In this document: positions 5,510 to 6,934 of the stretch, in pieces
How the letters are laid out: every line of letters begins with the position of its first letter
Position numbering within the stretch: position 1 is the first letter of the stretch
Notes under the pieces: model-generated
What the model saw: the letters and a program-made list of their open reading frames with translations, nothing else
Database searches by the model: none
What the model was told of the DNA's origin: nothing
Program-made: the position numbers and the translations under genes
Source: F1-20-MAGs016 sp046086245
GTDB lineage: Bacteria > Planctomycetota > Planctomycetia > Pirellulales > UBA1268
Assembly: GCA_046086245.1 (NCBI GenBank)
Contig: JBJSXB010000204.1
Location: 1 to 6,934, forward strand
Direction of reading: 5' to 3'
DNA length: 6,934 nucleotides

Positions 5510-6373
5510 ATGCGGAGACGGATCTCCAGGCTCGTGCGTTCGATCGTGGCGGGCATCGCCTGCGCGGTCGCCGTCGCACTCCCCGCCGCCCACGCGCAGG
5601 CGCCGCGGGCCTGGGCCGGCGGCGACTCCGCCCGCGAGCCGCTGCGGGTCGCCGAGGTGCCGCCCGCGCAGGCCGACGCCGCGGCCGGCGGCGAGGCGGC
5701 GATCCCCACCGGCAACCTGCTGGCCACGATCCACGACGGCGGCATCCTCATGGTGCCGCTGCTCGGCTGCTCGTTCGCCCTGGCCGTGTTCGGCATCGAG
5801 CGGGCCGTGAGCCTGCGGACCGGCCGCGTCGCCCCGAAGCTGTTCGTGACGCGGTTCATCGAGCAGTTGCAGTCCGGCGAACTCGCCCGCGGCGCGGCCC
5901 TCGACGCCTGCGACGAGAACGGCAGCCCGGCGGCCCGTGTGTTCGCCGCCGCCGTCCGCCGCTGGGGCAAGCCGGCCGTGGAGATCGAGCAGGCCGCCAT
6001 CGACGCCTGCGAGCGCGAACTCAACCACCTGCGGCGCTACCGCCGGGTGTTCAACGGCGTGTCCACCATCGGGCCGCTGCTCGGGCTGCTGGGCACGGTG
6101 TTCGGCCTGATTCGCTCCTTCAACGACGTGGCCGCCGCCGGGGCGATGGGCCGCCCCGACCTTCTCGCCCGCGGCTTCGGCGAGGCACTGATCACCACAG
6201 CGATGGGGCTGCTCGTGGCCATCCCCGCCATGGTGTTGCACTGGACGTTCACGAGCCGCGTGGATCGGCTGGCGATGCGGCTCGACGAGACCTGCCAGCA
6301 GGTGATCGACGAGATCTCGCAGGAGGCGCTCGCCGAGGGGCGGGCGGCCGAGCCGAAACGCAGGGCCGGGTGA
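5510..6373 (+). CDS. MotA/TolQ/ExbB-type proton channel protein
   Basis: 287 residues from ATG 5510. The family forms the inner-membrane stator that uses proton flow, with ExbD/TolR, to energise outer-membrane or periplasmic work. The start is chosen because MRRRISRLVR followed by a hydrophobic core and AHA-QA (28-31) makes a clean signal peptide. The frame stays open to GTG 5417, ATG 5453 and GTG 5501, none with a good Shine-Dalgarno, so the start is uncertain. After a 30-77 Ala/Pro-rich periplasmic stretch come TM1 (about 78-97), a cytoplasmic loop (about 100-180), TM2 with GPLLGLLGTVFGLI (188-201) and TM3 with ALITTAMGLLVAIPA (226-240), the family hallmarks including the conserved Thr pair (229-230). 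The C-terminal tail is charged. The ExbD gene follows after 4 nt. Tol versus Ton assignment cannot be made from this sequence. Confidence 0.93.
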   Translation: MRRRISRLVRSIVAGIACAVAVALPAAHAQAPRAWAGGDSAREPLRVAEVPPAQADAAAGGEAAIPTGNLLATIHDGGILMVPLLGCSFALAVFGIERAVSLRTGRVAPKLFVTRFIEQLQSGELARGAALDACDENGSPAARVFAAAVRRWGKPAVEIEQAAIDACERELNHLRRYRRVFNGVSTIGPLLGLLGTVFGLIRSFNDVAAAGAMGRPDLLARGFGEALITTAMGLLVAIPAMVLHWTFTSRVDRLAMRLDETCQQVIDEISQEALAEGRAAEPKRRAG

Positions 6374-6377
6374 GCCG

Positions 6378-6803
6378 ATGCCACTGGTGCGACTCGAACC
6401 CGACGAGGATCCGGCGCCGAACCTGGCGCCGATGATCGACGTGATCCTCGTACTCACCATCTTTTTCATGTGCGCCACGAAGTTCTCGGGCGACGAGCGG
6501 AAGTTCGACCTCGATCTGCCGCAGGTTGGCGGGGCCGCGGTGGTCGATGGGGCCCGGCCCGAGATCGTGGAGGTCGAGGCGTCTGGTACGGTGCGGCTGG
6601 GCCCCGACGAGGTGTCGCTCGCCGAACTCGGTCCGCGGCTGGCGGCGGTGCGGCAGGAACGGCCCGACGTGGCGGTGATGATCCGCGGCGAGACCAGCGT
6701 GCCCCACGGAAGGATGGCCGAGATCTACGAGGCCTGTCGGGGCGCGGGCGTGCGGCACGTGGCGATCTCCGTGCGGACGCGGCCCGAATCCCGCAAGCGG
6801 TGA
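6378..6803 (+). CDS. ExbD/TolR-family biopolymer transport protein
   Basis: 141 residues, the usual family length. A short cytoplasmic N-terminus precedes one transmembrane helix, APMIDVILVLTIFFMCATKF (17-36), holding the essential proton-carrying Asp (D21) of the family. Residues about 40-135 form the periplasmic domain, with the late conserved pattern HGRMAEIYEACRGAGVRHVAIS (about 111-132, shown in part). It starts 4 nt after the ExbB-type gene. GGGTGAG just upstream can act as a Shine-Dalgarno. ExbB and ExbD act as a complex, so co-translation fits. The next gene begins 12 nt after its stop. Confidence 0.93.
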   Translation: MPLVRLEPDEDPAPNLAPMIDVILVLTIFFMCATKFSGDERKFDLDLPQVGGAAVVDGARPEIVEVEASGTVRLGPDEVSLAELGPRLAAVRQERPDVAVMIRGETSVPHGRMAEIYEACRGAGVRHVAISVRTRPESRKR

Positions 6804-6815
6804 GCGGGAGGGACG

Positions 6816-6934
6816 ATGGGTGCCTTGTGGATCGCCTGGTTCGTGCTCGCCGGCCTGGCGATCGGCGGCTTCACGGTGCTCGTCCGCACGCGGTGGCTGC
6901 AGTCGCACACGCTGGCCAAGTGCGCGATGCTCTC
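6816..6934 (+). CDS. membrane-anchored protein, N-terminal fragment (runs off the right edge)
   Basis: Only 39 complete codons are present. GGGAGG at 6806-6811 lies 4 nt before the ATG, a strong Shine-Dalgarno. Residues 3-22 (ALWIAWFVLAGLAIGGFTVL) form one transmembrane helix, then a basic segment VRTRW, then QSHTLAKCAML, where a second hydrophobic stretch may begin. As the third gene of an ExbB/ExbD operon it could be the partner that transmits energy (TonB/TolA-like) or a planctomycete-specific component. The visible part is too short to decide. Confidence 0.7.
   Translation, partial: MGALWIAWFVLAGLAIGGFTVLVRTRWLQSHTLAKCAML

Noticed and set aside
5288..6478. Antisense open frames opposite the ExbB/ExbD genes
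   Set aside because: The sense strand shows all family hallmarks. The antisense translation is Arg/Ala/Gly-rich without a domain.

Overview
The window is GC-rich and densely coding, with strong G/C preference at third codon positions. Its protein families point to a planctomycete (Planctomycetota, probably Pirellulales): a secreted BON-domain protein with a Gly/Pro/Met-rich linker and an aromatic tail, a TlpA-type redox domain behind a planctomycete-style exported N-terminal region, an ExbB with a cleavable signal peptide, and tRNA-Ile/tRNA-Ala outside any rRNA operon. This assignment rests on family recognition by eye, not on a search.

Layout. On the minus strand at the left edge are tRNA-Ile(GAT) (464-537), tRNA-Ala(TGC) (348-420) and, 72 nt further on, the 5' part of a diguanylate-cyclase (GGDEF) gene (275 to beyond base 1). 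Everything from 758 rightwards is on the plus strand. Unit 1 (758-3063) is a large exported thioredoxin-fold protein overlapping by one base a small Cys-containing membrane protein. Unit 2 (3278-4420) is the BON-domain protein, closed by a strong hairpin terminator. Unit 3 (4627-5201) is a probable lipoprotein whose reading frame is broken by one missing base near 4821. Unit 4 (5510 to the right edge) is a MotA/TolQ/ExbB proton channel, an ExbD/TolR partner and the first 39 codons of another membrane protein.

How the genes relate. Most products are predicted to act at or beyond the inner membrane: a periplasmic thiol-disulfide enzyme, a secreted BON protein, a lipoprotein and a proton-motive-force-driven ExbB/ExbD motor. 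Units 2 and 3 share the identical 12-mer TCGGAAAAATCC upstream of their starts, with GCCGAT 20-21 nt downstream of it in both, which suggests common control. The 308-base gap before the ExbB operon holds a series of long perfect inverted repeats, two of which compete for the same arm and so could form alternative RNA folds.

The points most worth a second look are the frameshift in the 4627-5201 gene, the shared upstream 12-mer, and the mutually exclusive hairpins at 5245-5289. I found no CRISPR array, insertion sequence, defence system or obviously novel multi-gene system.
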